A stretch of DNA of 64,000 nt, taken from assembly GCF_000499385.1 (NCBI RefSeq), contig NW_013654378.1:170001-234000 (forward strand), written 5' to 3'. Both the position numbers and the translations under genes were made by a program. Origin of the DNA: Eimeria necatrix (taxonomy: Eukaryota; Apicomplexa; Conoidasida; Eucoccidiorida; Eimeriidae). Under the pieces are notes generated by a model. That model did no database searches. It was not told the origin of the DNA and was given only the letters and a program-made list of their open reading frames with translations. Below, piece after piece: positions 44,795 through 56,800 of this stretch. Position 1 is the stretch's first letter. Each line of letters starts with the position of its first letter.

Positions 44795-47700
44795 GGCCCA
44801 GCCGCTCCTGTCTGCTTCAGGCTAGGAAGGAGAGGGGAAGAAGTGCAAGGGGCTGCTGGAAAGTCGCGTCCCGTGCCGCAGTCGGTGCGGCTGCTGCTAT
44901 TGCTGCTGCTCGAGCGGCTGCTGCCAAGCTCTTGGTCAGTTGAGAAAGTTAGCAAGAAATTAAAAAGACAAATAGATTCATTTAAAAGCAGGAGACGCAA
45001 AACTTAAGGCCTCCAGTCTACGAACGACGCACTCTAGGGGTGCGCGCAGCTTCCAAGCTGGGCCGAGCCTTCCTAAGTCAGAAAGAGAAAAGGGTGCCAC
45101 AGAGCAGCCCTGTGGAACTCTCAATGGGAAAACAAAGAAGAAGAAGGGGAAAGAAAAGAAAAGAAAGAAAAAAACGGCAACAGTTGAGCCAAAATGTAAA
45201 CACAAAGCTCAGAGCAGCCTCACGCTGGACAGACTCGGCTGCCGCTGCAGCCCCCCGATCCTCGCTGAAGCTGCAGCAACAGCATCAGCAGCAGCAACAC
45301 CGCCTCAAGAAGCCCAGTTTGGAACCATCTTCCATTTCAAAATGTATCAAATTGTTCAAGAGCAAATGAATGACGCGTTTAAACGCACAAACCCCCCAGC
45401 TGCTCCTGCTACTGGGCAGCAAGCGCACACGGCCCCAGCCTCACGCAAGACCAGCTCCAACGTCTCATCCGAAATCCTGCTTCTTTCTAGCGAAAGCACA
45501 CTTCATAAAATGCCGTGCTCTTCTTTTTTCTCTACAGGTGCACGAGGGCAGCGCAAGAGGCCGCTGGGAAACCGCGCATACGCGCAGCCCAGATGTGTAG
45601 GGACGGACACTCATTGGTGGCCCGACCAGGTTATTGCCAGGGCCAGCTAGCCACATTTAGTCATAGCTAGCCATAGGATGTCATAGTTTGCTGTAGGGGA
45701 GCCACAGCGGAGCAATCTCTAACCCCTGTTTACGTCACTGGTCGGGAGTACTCTGGACTGCGCGCTGCTTTGTGAGGGGAAGGAGGACGAATGAAGAAGA
45801 CAAATGGATACTAAAGCAAAGAAGCATAAATTGCTCTTGTATGTGCAGAGGTACGCGAAGCACACGGGGGGGAAAACGCGGCCTCCCTAACTCGCCGCTA
45901 CAATGTTCTGCTTCTTCTAGTGAGAAGGAAGGAATGACGACAGCCGCGGAGGCGCCGTGTCTTCGTTCCCAACAGAATAGCCGCAAGAGATTAGTGCAGG
46001 CGGACACGTTGGGGAGAGCAGGTGACGGGCCAGACGTAGCGAGATGCAGAAGAAAGGGCCGACATCGGTGGAGTAGCACAGGCGCAGAAAGACAATAGAC
46101 GCACGCAGCCAAATTCAAAAAGAGCCAGGAACCGGAAGAGGTAGGCGTAGCCAGGAAGAGGGAAGAACGACACGGAAAGGAAGGAGACAAGAGGGAGTGC
46201 TTAATATACGTAAAAAGGAAATATACACAAAACGCCAGCTGCCAACTGTACGCAAGTCTCCACTATAATAGCCTCCACTGTCGCCAGTCCCGCGCACTCT
46301 AAGCTGAAGCACCAACCAGCAGGGGGAAGGGCCCTTGAAGGTAAAGTGAGAAGATAAAGTAACTAAACTCGAAAGTTAGATATTGCAATGCAAAGCAGTG
46401 CACCGGACACTACGAAGCCCAGCGGGTACACCGTAAGGTATCATTCGGTGCAAATCGGAGCCACAATGCAGCAATAGGAGAGGCGCTATCCCCACATAAG
46501 AGACGAAGGCAAAAAGCCGACGTAGCAGCATAATCTAGTTATTTGCTGCGGACGTAGGTTCAAATGTTGATGTGTGTCGGTTCATTAGGCCACATAGAAG
46601 CATAGCGAGATTCGCAGTACAAAAGTATCAGAGCACAGGCGAGAGATCAAGTGCTGTCTTCGGCGTTTCTCGTGTGGCAGAAACGCCGAGAACCAAAAGG
46701 GCATAACAGACCAAGAAAACAGGAGAGACGTGGAAAAGTAATTACGGAAAGTCAAACACGCAGACAGCGTACTGTGGGGCAGCGATGGAAAACATGAGAG
46801 AGAGGGAGGAGGAGGAAGCAAAAGAAGCCCACCCAAAGCACAAGAAAAGCATAACCATTATATGAAGAACTAGCTGATTGTGTGCCACACGACTAGTAAT
46901 CAAAGCTTTCAAGCGGTCGTTCATGAACTGTGTTTCTCGGCCTAAGCAGCAGGCGCTACGAGGCGCAACACACCGCCAGATACCCAGACACAGCAAGAAA
47001 CCAACCAAACATACACTAGTACAAGTTTGATAGGACGTAGCAGCACCTCGGGCCAAGAATGCTCGCCCAAAGAAAGCGCTGGGGAAGGGTGGCACCCTGA
47101 ATGAAGTAGTCACCTAGGGGAATTTAGAGGTTCTGCTGTGCCTGTGCTCACTTACGCCGGCAGCCTTCAGTGTGGGCACCTTCAATAAGGATAATCAGAG
47201 CTGCTCGTGCCCATATCTGCATTAGAGGGGCGATAATCAAAGCTGCTCGTGCCCATATCTGCATTAAAATGGCAGTGATACGGCTTTAGCTATCAAGGAG
47301 TGCTTACAACGCTCCGCAGCTGTTGCTTGTTTGGGTCTAGGTAACACTGCTCAGGAAGTGTCTGGGAAGCACAACCCCAAAAAATAAAGCTGCTTTGCGC
47401 TCCTCAGCCCCCATTTTCGGTGTCTGTAGCTTGCCGGTAAGGTGAAGCTAGCAGGGCGCTGACTCTTCATAAGCGAAAGCAGTCATTCAGGACTCTTCTA
47501 GCAGTACAGCGCGCCCTGGGAGCTCTAAAGTAAGGCTGATCTAGTCTGGGCAGCTAGATTTGCATGTAGCCCATATTTGCTACAAGTCAAAGATGAGCCT
47601 GACCCCGCATGCCACACATCGTGATAGTGAGATGAATAGACCTTTTCAGCACGGCCAAAATGGTTCTTGAACATGTATGTGGTGAGTAAAGGAAGCATTC

Positions 47701-49409
47701 AAAGCTCCTGGTCAAGCAATAACGAGAACTGCGGACTAAAAATAAGTTAATTTAGGTGTAGTGAGGCGAAGGAGGTGGTGGGTAGTGCGTGACAGCGCCC
47801 CGACGCTGTTCGATGGCCTTCACCTTCACAGCAGTGTCCGTTCCGAGGAAGTCGTCCAGCAATAGCTGGCTATAGCTCTCTGTGAAGGGTTACAGCTGCC
47901 AACGGGCTTGTCACAATTACCCATGGGTAGCTACTGATGCATATCGCTAGATACCGGCGGGCTTCGGGCTGTAGAGGCCCATGGGGGTAAGAGCTAGCCA
48001 CAGCTAGCTATGGGGCGACCAGTTCGACACCCTCTCATTTCATTCGCACACCGTTCTGTTCCGCTTCACCAGATGAGGATTTGTGCAACTGGTGCTTGTA
48101 CTGTTGTCGATTCAACTGGAAGATTTGGCGCTCCTCTTGAGCAGGGGTAGCCATGCAGCTTGTGGTCCCTGCTCGCTTGAAGTATGCTCATTGGCCATTA
48201 AAAAACTGACGAAGAAAACTTCGTCTGCGGAAAATTTTATGATCTAAGTAAAGCTCAAAACTTCGACTTTGTCGCTCCAACGGTGCCGCCGCAATAACGA
48301 GCAAGACCATGCAGTAGTCAGCCATCCCAAGAGAAGATTTCTAATCGCAAGTTTCACGCTTTGTGTTTCAGGGAGAGAGGGGATTTGAATGCATAAAAGC
48401 GTGTGGCTTTTAAGCCTGCATATGCAGTAGGCAAAGGTGTGACGGTACGAAACTGTCGTTTTTTTACTCTGCTTGCTGTCTTCGTAGATCGCCGGGTGAG
48501 GCGCTGTTCGGGGAGGGATCCGAGGCTTTTCTGAAGCTTCAAGGCACCTCATCAGCCTTTTATGGTGTATTCCACCAAATGATTGAGGAAAATTCACTGA
48601 AATTTGCGCTATAATGGCAAATTGAAATGAGACCGGGCATGAGGTCTGCACGGCATGTCCAACAACACGACCCGCCAGCCAGCGAATTCGCCAGAGTCCG
48701 CTGCTGTATCTGGGCTGTTTTGCGCGCTGTTTAGGCCTTAGCCAGAATAACTGAAAATATACTGGGGAATTGTTTTTCGCTAACCGTTTTACATCGCCGT
48801 GCCGCATCCTTTGCCGGCGGAAATTGGCCTGCTCGCGAGCCCTGCACAGCCCGCCCAGCTCACCCTCTCGGCTAATTTTTTCCCGTTTTGAACTTTCTGG
48901 CTCCCTTAGTTCTCTCTTCAAACCTTTGCATGCTTTAATTTGGGGCTTTGTAGCCGCAAGTAGGGTGCAGGCCGCCTCAGACACTCTCAGAGCAATTCAG
49001 GTTCCGCCGTTCCTCCTGGCGGCTTCGAGGCCGGCGCCATACTCGGTTTGTGTTCCTTCTCTCGTGTTTCTAACGTGCGTGGCGCTTCACAGGATGCTGG
49101 GGGCCTCTAAGGCTCCCCAGCTGCAGCCGTACTCGCCTACTTGTGCCCTTTGCTTGCCCAGGCCTGCTCTGCGCCTCGCCCTCACGGTCAACACGAACGA
49201 CCGAGCCGCCTCTGTAGCTAACCACGCGAGGTCTTAAGGCTGGTGGCACTCATCTTCTGCTCTCGTTGTGCGCTGTTGCACACCTTTGGGCCGTGTGTGT
49301 CGTTGCCTGCCTGCTGCCGGTGTCTCTCTGTACTTTCAGCGGCAGCCTGAAAAGACAGATGTACTAGAGCCCAGTTCGTACGAAAACCCGTTGCCCTCTG
49401 GCCAAAAGA
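44795..49409. other. Gene-poor 4.6 kb stretch
   Basis: Base composition is even and CAG tracts are rare. It holds a duplicated 35-base segment (47190-47224 and 47232-47266). A T/C-rich acceptor-like tract at 45520-45537 precedes a short open frame (GQRKRPLGNRAYAQPRCVGT), unsupported otherwise. The longest minus frame (48244-48984) has no ATG near its start and no recognisable domain. No gene is called. The last 600 bases would be the 5' flank of the resection-factor gene. Confidence 0.5.
47190..47266. repeat. Two direct copies of a 35-base segment, 42-base period
   Basis: GATAATCAGAGCTGCTCGTG and its following 15 bases recur once with one mismatch at 47232. No coding potential is associated. 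Confidence 0.85.
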
Positions 49410-52247
49410 ATGCTCACATCTGCCCTGGCGGTGCCAGAGCCTCAAAGCACACAGAGTTACTCAGCAGACAGCAGCGGCAGCGGCAGCAGCTGCAGCAGCA
49501 GCAGCTGCGGCCGCTCCTTCGCTTGGGGTCTCTCTCCTCTGCCAGTCCTGAGATCCGCATCACTGAAATGCTCATCCGACCCTCCAGAAGTCACTGCTGC
49601 TCAGCCGATGCAGCAGGAAGGGGAGGCGGCCTCTGCGGGTGATGGCAAAGTGGGTGCTGCCCCGGGGAGCCCCGCGGGGGCCGCTGCGGGGCCCCCCACC
49701 AAAATACCTTCTGCAGAGGAGCGCGCGGCGGGCCCAGATGGAGCTCTTGAGGGGCTGTCAGCTTCTGCTTCGCCTGCTGCTCTTCTGGAGAAGCTCAGCG
49801 AGCTTGCTGCCAACAGTGCAGCTCACTCGCAGCAACTGCAGTGCGTGCGTATGCAGCACGAAGCCGAGAAGGTGGAGCTGCAGCGGCAGCTGAGGGCGCT
49901 GGAGAGCCGGCTGAGCTCGCAGGAGTTGCTGCTGTTCGAGGTGCTGAAAATGCTGAGAGCCGAGAGGCCCCACGCGCACCAGTGGTTACTCCTGGAGGCA
50001 AAGGCCACAGCAGCAGCAGCAGTAGCAGCAGCCGGACAGTCGAATGGGACTGCAGCCGCGCATGCAAACGCCCAGGAGCAGCAGCGGCAGCAGCAAGAAG
50101 AGGAGGAGGAGGAGTCTGACCAGGATGAGGACCTCGTTGAGCTGCTCAGAGACAAACCGACGCGCTGGGCAAGGCGCCTGCACCGCTGGTCTGCGTGCAT
50201 TGACCATCTGCCGCTGCTGGGGGCCCCTGTTTCGCCTTCTATGCGACTTTCCTCCGGGGCTTCTCAGGCCAGCGCTGGCAGCAGCAACCTTTCCAACGAT
50301 GACGCAGCAGCAGCTGCTGCTGCTGCTGAAGGCGTCCCTCCTTCCAGCAGCAGCAGCAGCAGGGGTTTGCTTGACTCAGTGGAGGAGGGCTACCACTCGG
50401 GGTGGGGGTCCAGTGGACTGCGGGTGGCGCTGCTGAGCCCTGCGGGCAAGCTTCTGAGCGCCGCAGCTGTAAAGGCAGCAGACACTTTCAGGAACTTCCT
50501 CGCGCACGCAACAGTTCGGCAAGAGGCCTGGTTGCGCACTTTTGCCTCCTTTGCACTCACAGCAGCCCCTGTGGAATCCCTTGCAAGGGCCCGCCAGCTG
50601 CACTTAAGGCTGCTGGAGGACGCTGTGGCGCTTCCGTCTTCCGACTTGTTGCTGCTGGTCGCAGAATGGATCCAGTCAGACCCTGCAGTGGAGGAAGCAG
50701 CAGCAGCAGCAGCAGCTCCTGCCGCTAGAGCTGAAGGCCGGGAAGTGGCGGGGGATGGCAAGCCCCATATGCGAGTGCTGTGTCTGCTGGAGCGCGCTGC
50801 TGCTGCTGCTTGTGAGCTTCCGCTGCGACGGCTCAAGAGAGAAGCTGGGATGGCTGTTTTCGCTTTTGAGCCCTTTTCCGTTTGCGTGCAATTGGGCCGA
50901 AACCGCAGCAACAACAGCAGCAGGAGCAGCAGGAGCAGCAGCAGAAGCAGCAGCAGTGACAGTGAGGACGAGGAAGGCAGCGACGCCCCCAGCAGTAAGA
51001 AACTCACGGTGCCCATTTGCTCCATTCAGGGTCTCCGGCTAATAAGTCCAAGCGCGGCTCCAGACAGCAGCAAAAGCAGCAGCAGCAGCAGCAGCGGTAG
51101 TGCTGCTTCTGTGGGCTTCTGCGAAGGCTCTGGGGATCAATGGAAGAAAACAAAGCTGCCTGCTAATGAAGCACCAACACAGCAGCAGATAGAAGCAGCA
51201 GCTGAACCGCAAGCCCAAGGAGAAAGACGAATTGAAACGGAGAGACAGACGGAAAGGAAGAGACAAACCGAAGGAGATCGGCAAATCGAGGGAGAGAAGC
51301 AAATAGAAACGGACAAAGAACAGCAGAAAAAAGCCAGGCAGCAGCTGCTCAGGAAGCCCACAGACGCAGCACACCCAACATTGGAGCAGCAGCAGCAGCA
51401 GAAGGCTGGCGGTCAGGAAGGAGAGAAACGCTCAGCGAACCCTACACAGATCAACCGCAGCACTTGCAGCAGTAGTAGCAGCGGTAGCAGTAGCAGCAGC
51501 AGCAGCAAGAGGAGCCGTATTGTGGTATCTTCTGCACCCATTGATGGTGCCCCAGCTAGGGCCCCCAGTGGGCCCCACAGCAGTGGCGGCTGTATGCTGG
51601 CGTCTAAGGCGGGAGGGAAAGAGGCAGAAGCAGCAGTTAAAAAGGAGATATACACGAACCCTGATGCCCCTGTTCAGTACGCACACAAGAATGAGGACAG
51701 CAGAAAGACTGATGGAAAGCAGACCAGACTTCTACCTAACGCAGCAGGAGCAGATGCGGCAGCACCAGCAGGGCGATCAACAGCAGCAGCAGCAACAACA
51801 GCAGGCGTAGACGGTGAGTCGCGGCGAAGCGTGGGATGTACGTCTGTGCGTTGTTGTGGGCTGTCCGTGCAACAGCAGCTGGATCAACAACAGCAGCAGC
51901 TGCCACGTGTTCGGGCGTCTGTGCCGCGGCAGGGCAGGCAGCAGCTGCCAGGGTTTGAATGTGAACAGTGCTGCGGCTTTTACGGCTTGCTGGAGCAGCA
52001 AGGAGAGGGACAAAGCAGCAGCGGAAGCAGCAACAACAAAGTTGCAGGCGCAGCCCACAGCGGTCGCCACAAGTGGAGGCGAACGGATGCCGACACTGAC
52101 ACCGATACGGACACAGAGGCTGCCACAAACGGCAAAGCTGCTGTTGCTGCGGGTGCTGCTGCTGCTTCTACGAACCAGAGGCGCTGCTCCCGCCACAGGC
52201 ATTTCGTTCCCCCACCCTCAACACCCCCTGGTTTCTGGGATCTGTGA
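49410..52247 (+). CDS. CtIP/Sae2/Com1-like DNA-end resection factor
   Basis: By family it would activate MRE11 nuclease to start resection of DNA double-strand breaks in mitosis and meiosis. Single open frame from ATG, 945 residues. Residues ~125-185 form an N-terminal coiled coil (HEAEKVELQRQLRALESRL, then SSQELLLFEVLKMLR), where CtIP/Ctp1 oligomerise. The diagnostic part is C-terminal: LPGFECEQCCGFYGLLEQQ (~847) corresponds to the PGHxCxxCxxFY zinc site, and RRCSRHRHFVPPPSTPPGFW (~923-943) to the CSRHR...PPxTPxxFW block of the SAE2 domain. Between the two lies a long Ser/Gln/Ala and Asp-Thr insert absent from animal CtIP. A middle region (AADTFRNFLAHATVRQEAWL, LLLLVAEWIQSDPAVEE) looks folded but unrecognised. 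A charged Glu/Arg/Gln repeat is at 51220-51340. The frame stops right after GFWDL, before the FPxTQ that usually follows. A short downstream exon cannot be excluded. Confidence 0.72.
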   Translation: MLTSALAVPEPQSTQSYSADSSGSGSSCSSSSCGRSFAWGLSPLPVLRSASLKCSSDPPEVTAAQPMQQEGEAASAGDGKVGAAPGSPAGAAAGPPTKIPSAEERAAGPDGALEGLSASASPAALLEKLSELAANSAAHSQQLQCVRMQHEAEKVELQRQLRALESRLSSQELLLFEVLKMLRAERPHAHQWLLLEAKATAAAAVAAAGQSNGTAAAHANAQEQQRQQQEEEEEESDQDEDLVELLRDKPTRWARRLHRWSACIDHLPLLGAPVSPSMRLSSGASQASAGSSNLSNDDAAAAAAAAEGVPPSSSSSSRGLLDSVEEGYHSGWGSSGLRVALLSPAGKLLSAAAVKAADTFRNFLAHATVRQEAWLRTFASFALTAAPVESLARARQLHLRLLEDAVALPSSDLLLLVAEWIQSDPAVEEAAAAAAAPAARAEGREVAGDGKPHMRVLCLLERAAAAACELPLRRLKREAGMAVFAFEPFSVCVQLGRNRSNNSSRSSRSSSRSSSSDSEDEEGSDAPSSKKLTVPICSIQGLRLISPSAAPDSSKSSSSSSSGSAASVGFCEGSGDQWKKTKLPANEAPTQQQIEAAAEPQAQGERRIETERQTERKRQTEGDRQIEGEKQIETDKEQQKKARQQLLRKPTDAAHPTLEQQQQQKAGGQEGEKRSANPTQINRSTCSSSSSGSSSSSSSKRSRIVVSSAPIDGAPARAPSGPHSSGGCMLASKAGGKEAEAAVKKEIYTNPDAPVQYAHKNEDSRKTDGKQTRLLPNAAGADAAAPAGRSTAAAATTAGVDGESRRSVGCTSVRCCGLSVQQQLDQQQQQLPRVRASVPRQGRQQLPGFECEQCCGFYGLLEQQGEGQSSSGSSNNKVAGAAHSGRHKWRRTDADTDTDTDTEAATNGKAAVAAGAAAASTNQRRCSRHRHFVPPPSTPPGFWDL

Positions 52248-53863
52248 TGAGGTCGAGGGCTCAGGTTCTAGAGCGTAGGGTGTGCGCTGTGTCTATGGGG
52301 CATTAAAGGGGGAAATTTTACGGAGAAGACAGATAAAGTCGGGTTACTGTCAGTAGGAGGGACAGAGGGAAATGAACAGTAGGGAAAGAGATGGGAGAAT
52401 GAAACGCAACAAAAAGCAGGGAGAGATAATGTATTTATTTGGGTGGGAGGGATACATGGACAAGAAGTCAACCTGGGCGGCAGAACGGGACACAGAGGCA
52501 GAAGAAACAAGGAATAAACCAAGGCAAAGAAACAGGGAAAAGGCTGTGGAGTTAGGGGGGATAGAGGCAGCAAAATGGGCACAGAGATAGTGAAAAGGGA
52601 ACGGCGGCGGGCGATAGAGGCCCCCAAAAAGTTTAGACAAAGGAAACAGAAGAAATGATGTCGTTGGGGTGTCGCCAGAGCTTTGGCACACGCTGCGGTG
52701 AACAGCAGCAGCAGCAGCAGCAAGGTTCTTCGTGTTTCGTCTTGTCTGTGTTGACCATTCTCGCTGTGGTGCCTTCGCACATCTGTGTCTGTCTGTATTA
52801 CATCTGCACTATATCTTTTGGTGTTTGTTTGTCTTCGCCTTTCTCTGATTTGGAAGAGAGGCTGTCTGGGGTGTACCTCTTTCCCGTCTATGTGGCGGCG
52901 AGTTGTTGCTAAAAGGCGGCCGCACAGGCAAGGACCCCCCCTGTATCTGTCTGGTGTTTGCATTTTCTTTAACAGGGCAAAACTATTGTATAAATGGGAC
53001 AGACAGTTCCAAAGAAGCCTCGGATTTGCTCCAGGGGCTAAAACAGGGGCCCCCACATAGGATCTCGAGGGGCCGAATTGGGTCCCTAGGTGTGGCGAGG
53101 AAGACCTCTGGGGCCCTTTTTAGGCCCATTTTTGGAGCTGTTCTGGGTCACATTACAGGGGCGTTTGTATGCTTGTACCTTTTTGAGTTTTTCTTTCTTT
53201 TTGAATTTCGCTGGCCGGAGTATTGAGTTCTTCGAAGTACACAGATAAATTAGTAGCCGTAAGACAAACAGAGCGTCATTTAAAACAGAGGAAAGCCAAA
53301 AAATAGATGCAAACGGTGACAAACAATCGCGGAGGTAGGCTGAGACAAGTAACTACGTGCTGGTCTTGGCGCAAAAGCAGGACGAGACTATCAACACTAG
53401 TGTAAGAGCATGACAATGCGGCAGTACTGCAAATTAGTTTATCTACAAGGAACTAATTGTGTCGAGCATCATGTACATCAGCCGATGCACCCACAAGCTA
53501 AGCGAGACAGAGGCACAGGCACTGAACACGCATTCGCCGGCCCCGCAGTGTTGCTTTTGGACGGTGCCACTGCGCGCGTGCACGCAAGGCAGTGCATTCA
53601 GGGCAGCGCATGCAGATGCGCTTGCATAAGTGCATGCAAGACACTGCATGCGTGCTTAACTGCCAGGGAAAGGGGCGGCAGAGTAGCGACGAGGAGACTG
53701 AAAGCGAGGGGAAGCAGAAACGCGAAGCAGTAAGAAAAGTACGGAAGCGGAGCAAGACACACAAATGGAAACAGAGAAATTAAACAGAAGGGAGAGAGAC
53801 ACACACAGGCAAAGACGCTGGTTGTACACGTGAAGAGTGAGAGGTATAAACAGAGGCGCCTTG
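52248..53863. other. Convergent intergenic region
   Basis: Purine-rich on the plus strand up to about 52600, then mixed. It holds one short CAG run (52706-52722) and, at 53585-53655, several TGCATG motifs. Lies between the 3' ends of the resection-factor gene and the GH16 gene. Open frames on the minus strand are T/C-rich and without recognisable domains. Confidence 0.6.
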
Positions 53864-56800
53864 TTAAAGCGCAGCAAGAGCAGCCAGCAAAGCAACGAGA
53901 ACGAGAGAAGGCGTCTGCGTTGCAGTGCTGTTACCCCAGGGCCACCAGCTTCCTCTCTTGGTTGTCGTTGTTGTTGTTGTTGTTGTCGTCGTCGTCGTCC
54001 CTATCCCTCCTGAACCCCCAGTATTATCATTGCCACCGCCGCCCCAGTCGCCTCCCGAGCCGCCGCCGTCCCCCCAGCTGGGCCATGTGACTGCACAGAC
54101 ATGAAGAGAAGTACAGAAACAAAAACTACACTAACAGAAACGAACAGGGGCTGCGACGCGTAAATGCAAATATGTGGGCGCATAGGGGCCGACAGAGACA
54201 AACCGAACACGTAAATATGCATGTAAATGAGACAGAATGAAGCAAATAGAAAGACGAAGAAAAACAGGAAAGGGAGAAAGAAAAGTACACGGCAAGGCAG
54301 ATTGTACGAGCATGTCCACAGATTTAGTTGCAAGCCACAATTTAAGTCGCCCTGCATTTGGCATCATGCGTGAGCTGTGGCCCTGTCATTTGTCTTGCAG
54401 CCAAAATTACATGAAGACAAACACGAACAGAAGCAGAGTTCTCGCAGAGGTGGGCTGCTGCCGCTGCCTAGCCCAAGCTCAAGATCTATTGTTCCCCTTC
54501 TCTACATTCTGACGCCTAGCAGCAGCAGTTCCGGCCGCTGCTGCTGCCTGCAAACCACCTTAGCCCCACGGGGAGAGCTGGGTGTGCTACACTTACACGA
54601 AGACGAAGTGCTGGTGGACTGGGTGGTGGTGTCAGTGACTGTCTGGCACTGCTGCCCCGCCCTCTTGTAGACCTCGATGGAGTTGATGTCCCAGTAAGCT
54701 TGCGTGAACTGGCCCGGGTTCTTGCGGACATAGTTTTCGCAGTCCGCAAGGCCGTTGCCAGGACAGCCGTTGGCCGTCGTGAAGTTGTAGCCGGAGTAGC
54801 CCCCGCAGAAGGTGGTGTTAATGACTATGCGCTGCTCCTTGAAGTACTCATAGCCGTCGCAGTTGGAGCCGAAGGTGAAGTACGCAAGGGGCTTCTTGGT
54901 CCAAAAGTCCGGCGTGGGCTGTCCACTAGTCAGGTCCGCAGGTGCCTCTTGGCGAGTGAAAAACCAGATGCGGATGTACTTGGCGTGGTGCAGCTGCATC
55001 ACGTAGTAGCCACCCCCCTTGTTGTTCAGGGGCGCCCCGTAGGCGTCCTCGTAAGACTCTATGGAACATCCCGTGTTGTCTGGAGTTGCCAAGTTCCAGC
55101 AGTTCAAGGCGGGACCGCTGGCGGTTTGGCTCCAGGCGCCGTTGAAATTGCTGGTATCTGCGGGCATCACGCAGCCCTCTTTTGTGTGCAAGGCGGAGTG
55201 TGCGTGGTCTTGCAGATTGGCCCCTTCTATTATGTCGATCTCTCCCGTATCTGGCCACGGCTCCCACCCCACTGTCCAGAACGCAGGCCAGGTGCCGCAC
55301 CCAGTTGGCATGTGGTTCAAGTCCAACACCCACAAAGCCTGAACAGCAGCAGCCGCCGCGGCAGCAGCAGCAGCAGAAGCAGGAACCCTTGTGTTTGCGC
55401 CTGCATGCGTACTGCAGGTACAAATGAGTCTGTGTGATGGAGACACAGAAGAAACAACGGTAACGAAACGGGAAGACAAGGGAAAGGCACGGAGAAGCTG
55501 CGATAGAGAAAGAAAAACGATATTAAACACAGGGGCAGCTTAAAGCAGTGAAAGCGTAACATACAAAGAGATAGAGAAACAGGAAAATCACATTCAACAG
55601 AGAGACAACTTAAAGCAGTGAAGGCGCAATACAGAAAGAGAAAGACATTAGCAGCCCCTTATGCTATTCTTACGTCGTCCCAACCCTTCTGTGAGGTCAA
55701 CCTGATCGACTTCCTCCCCTGCCCGTCCCCTAAGGTCTCCGTGGTGTCCGCCAATATTTGTATTCTCCCGTTGCTCATTACCTTGATTAAATTGTATTTT
55801 TGAGCATCTGCCTGTCCCACATATTGCACAGTGCCACCAGTCGGGTCCCCCCACTCAAAAAAGAAAAATTTCGCAAGGTTCAGGAAATCGTCGCCCATAT
55901 ACGTGTCCTGCAGGCTGTATGAGTCGGAGCACTGCTGGGCCCGGTGCGCCAGTCTTGCGGGGGGGCCCGATCGCCCTAGCGGGGGCCCTCTAGGAGCCCT
56001 CCTTGGGGAGCCAGCAGGCGAGGCAGCGGAGGATGTGTGGGGGCCCATAGATATCGATGAGCCCCCAGTCTTGCCCGCTGACTGTTTGTTGCCTCTAGCT
56101 GCTTCTCTTGTTGTATATGCTGCTGCGGGTGCGTGAGAACTTGCCTTGTGGTGCCCCAAATACTGGAGCTCCCCTGGGACCCTACAATTGACTTGCGCTG
56201 TGAGGGCCCCCCTGTGGGAGTAGAGAGAGAGGGTTGTGGTTTCGTCTTGTTTCTCTGTGGCTATGTAATGTTCACAAAGAGCTACAAAGGGAGGAGAAGA
56301 GCTAGACAGCGCATAGGAAAAGTAAGCGCACCCCGGCAGGGAGGCGCATTGGGCCTGGCACTCCTTGGCAGTTGTTTTGGAACTGGATGCTGCTGCTGCA
56401 CCCCTTAAACGCTTGTTGAACACGAAGCAGCTGCCCTCGAACACTTCTTTGACCGTTTTTTCTTCGGTCTTTTCTTCTGCGGTTGGTAAAGCCAGGGGTT
56501 GGTTATCCTGCTTGCCGCCTGCTGCTGCGTTCCCAGCAGATTTTGCATTTTCTGCTGCTCCCGTTGCTACTGCGGTTTCCACTGCTGATACAGCAGTTTC
56601 TGGGGGTGATGTTTCCGACGGTAATGGTTTAGGGTCTTGTGCGAATTCTGCTGCTGCCGTAATTGCTTCTGGGTCTGCTGCCAATTCTGCTGTTGCTGCG
56701 GTTACTGGCATTGGGTCTGCTGCCAGTTTTGCTGTTGCTGCAGTTACTGGCACTGGGTCTGCTGCCAGTTCTGCTGTTGCCGCGGTTAGTGGCATTGGGT

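Noticed and set aside
45342..45650. Short exon-like frame after a T/C-rich acceptor
   Set aside because: Only one side looks like a splice site, no upstream exon joins in phase and no family is recognised.
48244..48984. 246-codon minus-strand frame in the gene-poor stretch
   Set aside because: It begins at GTG, has no recognisable domain or splice partner, and its composition matches surrounding non-coding DNA.
52268..53056. 262-codon minus-strand frame downstream of the resection-factor gene
   Set aside because: Starts and ends inside C/T-rich sequence, reads as Leu/Ser/Pro/Phe-rich peptide without motifs.
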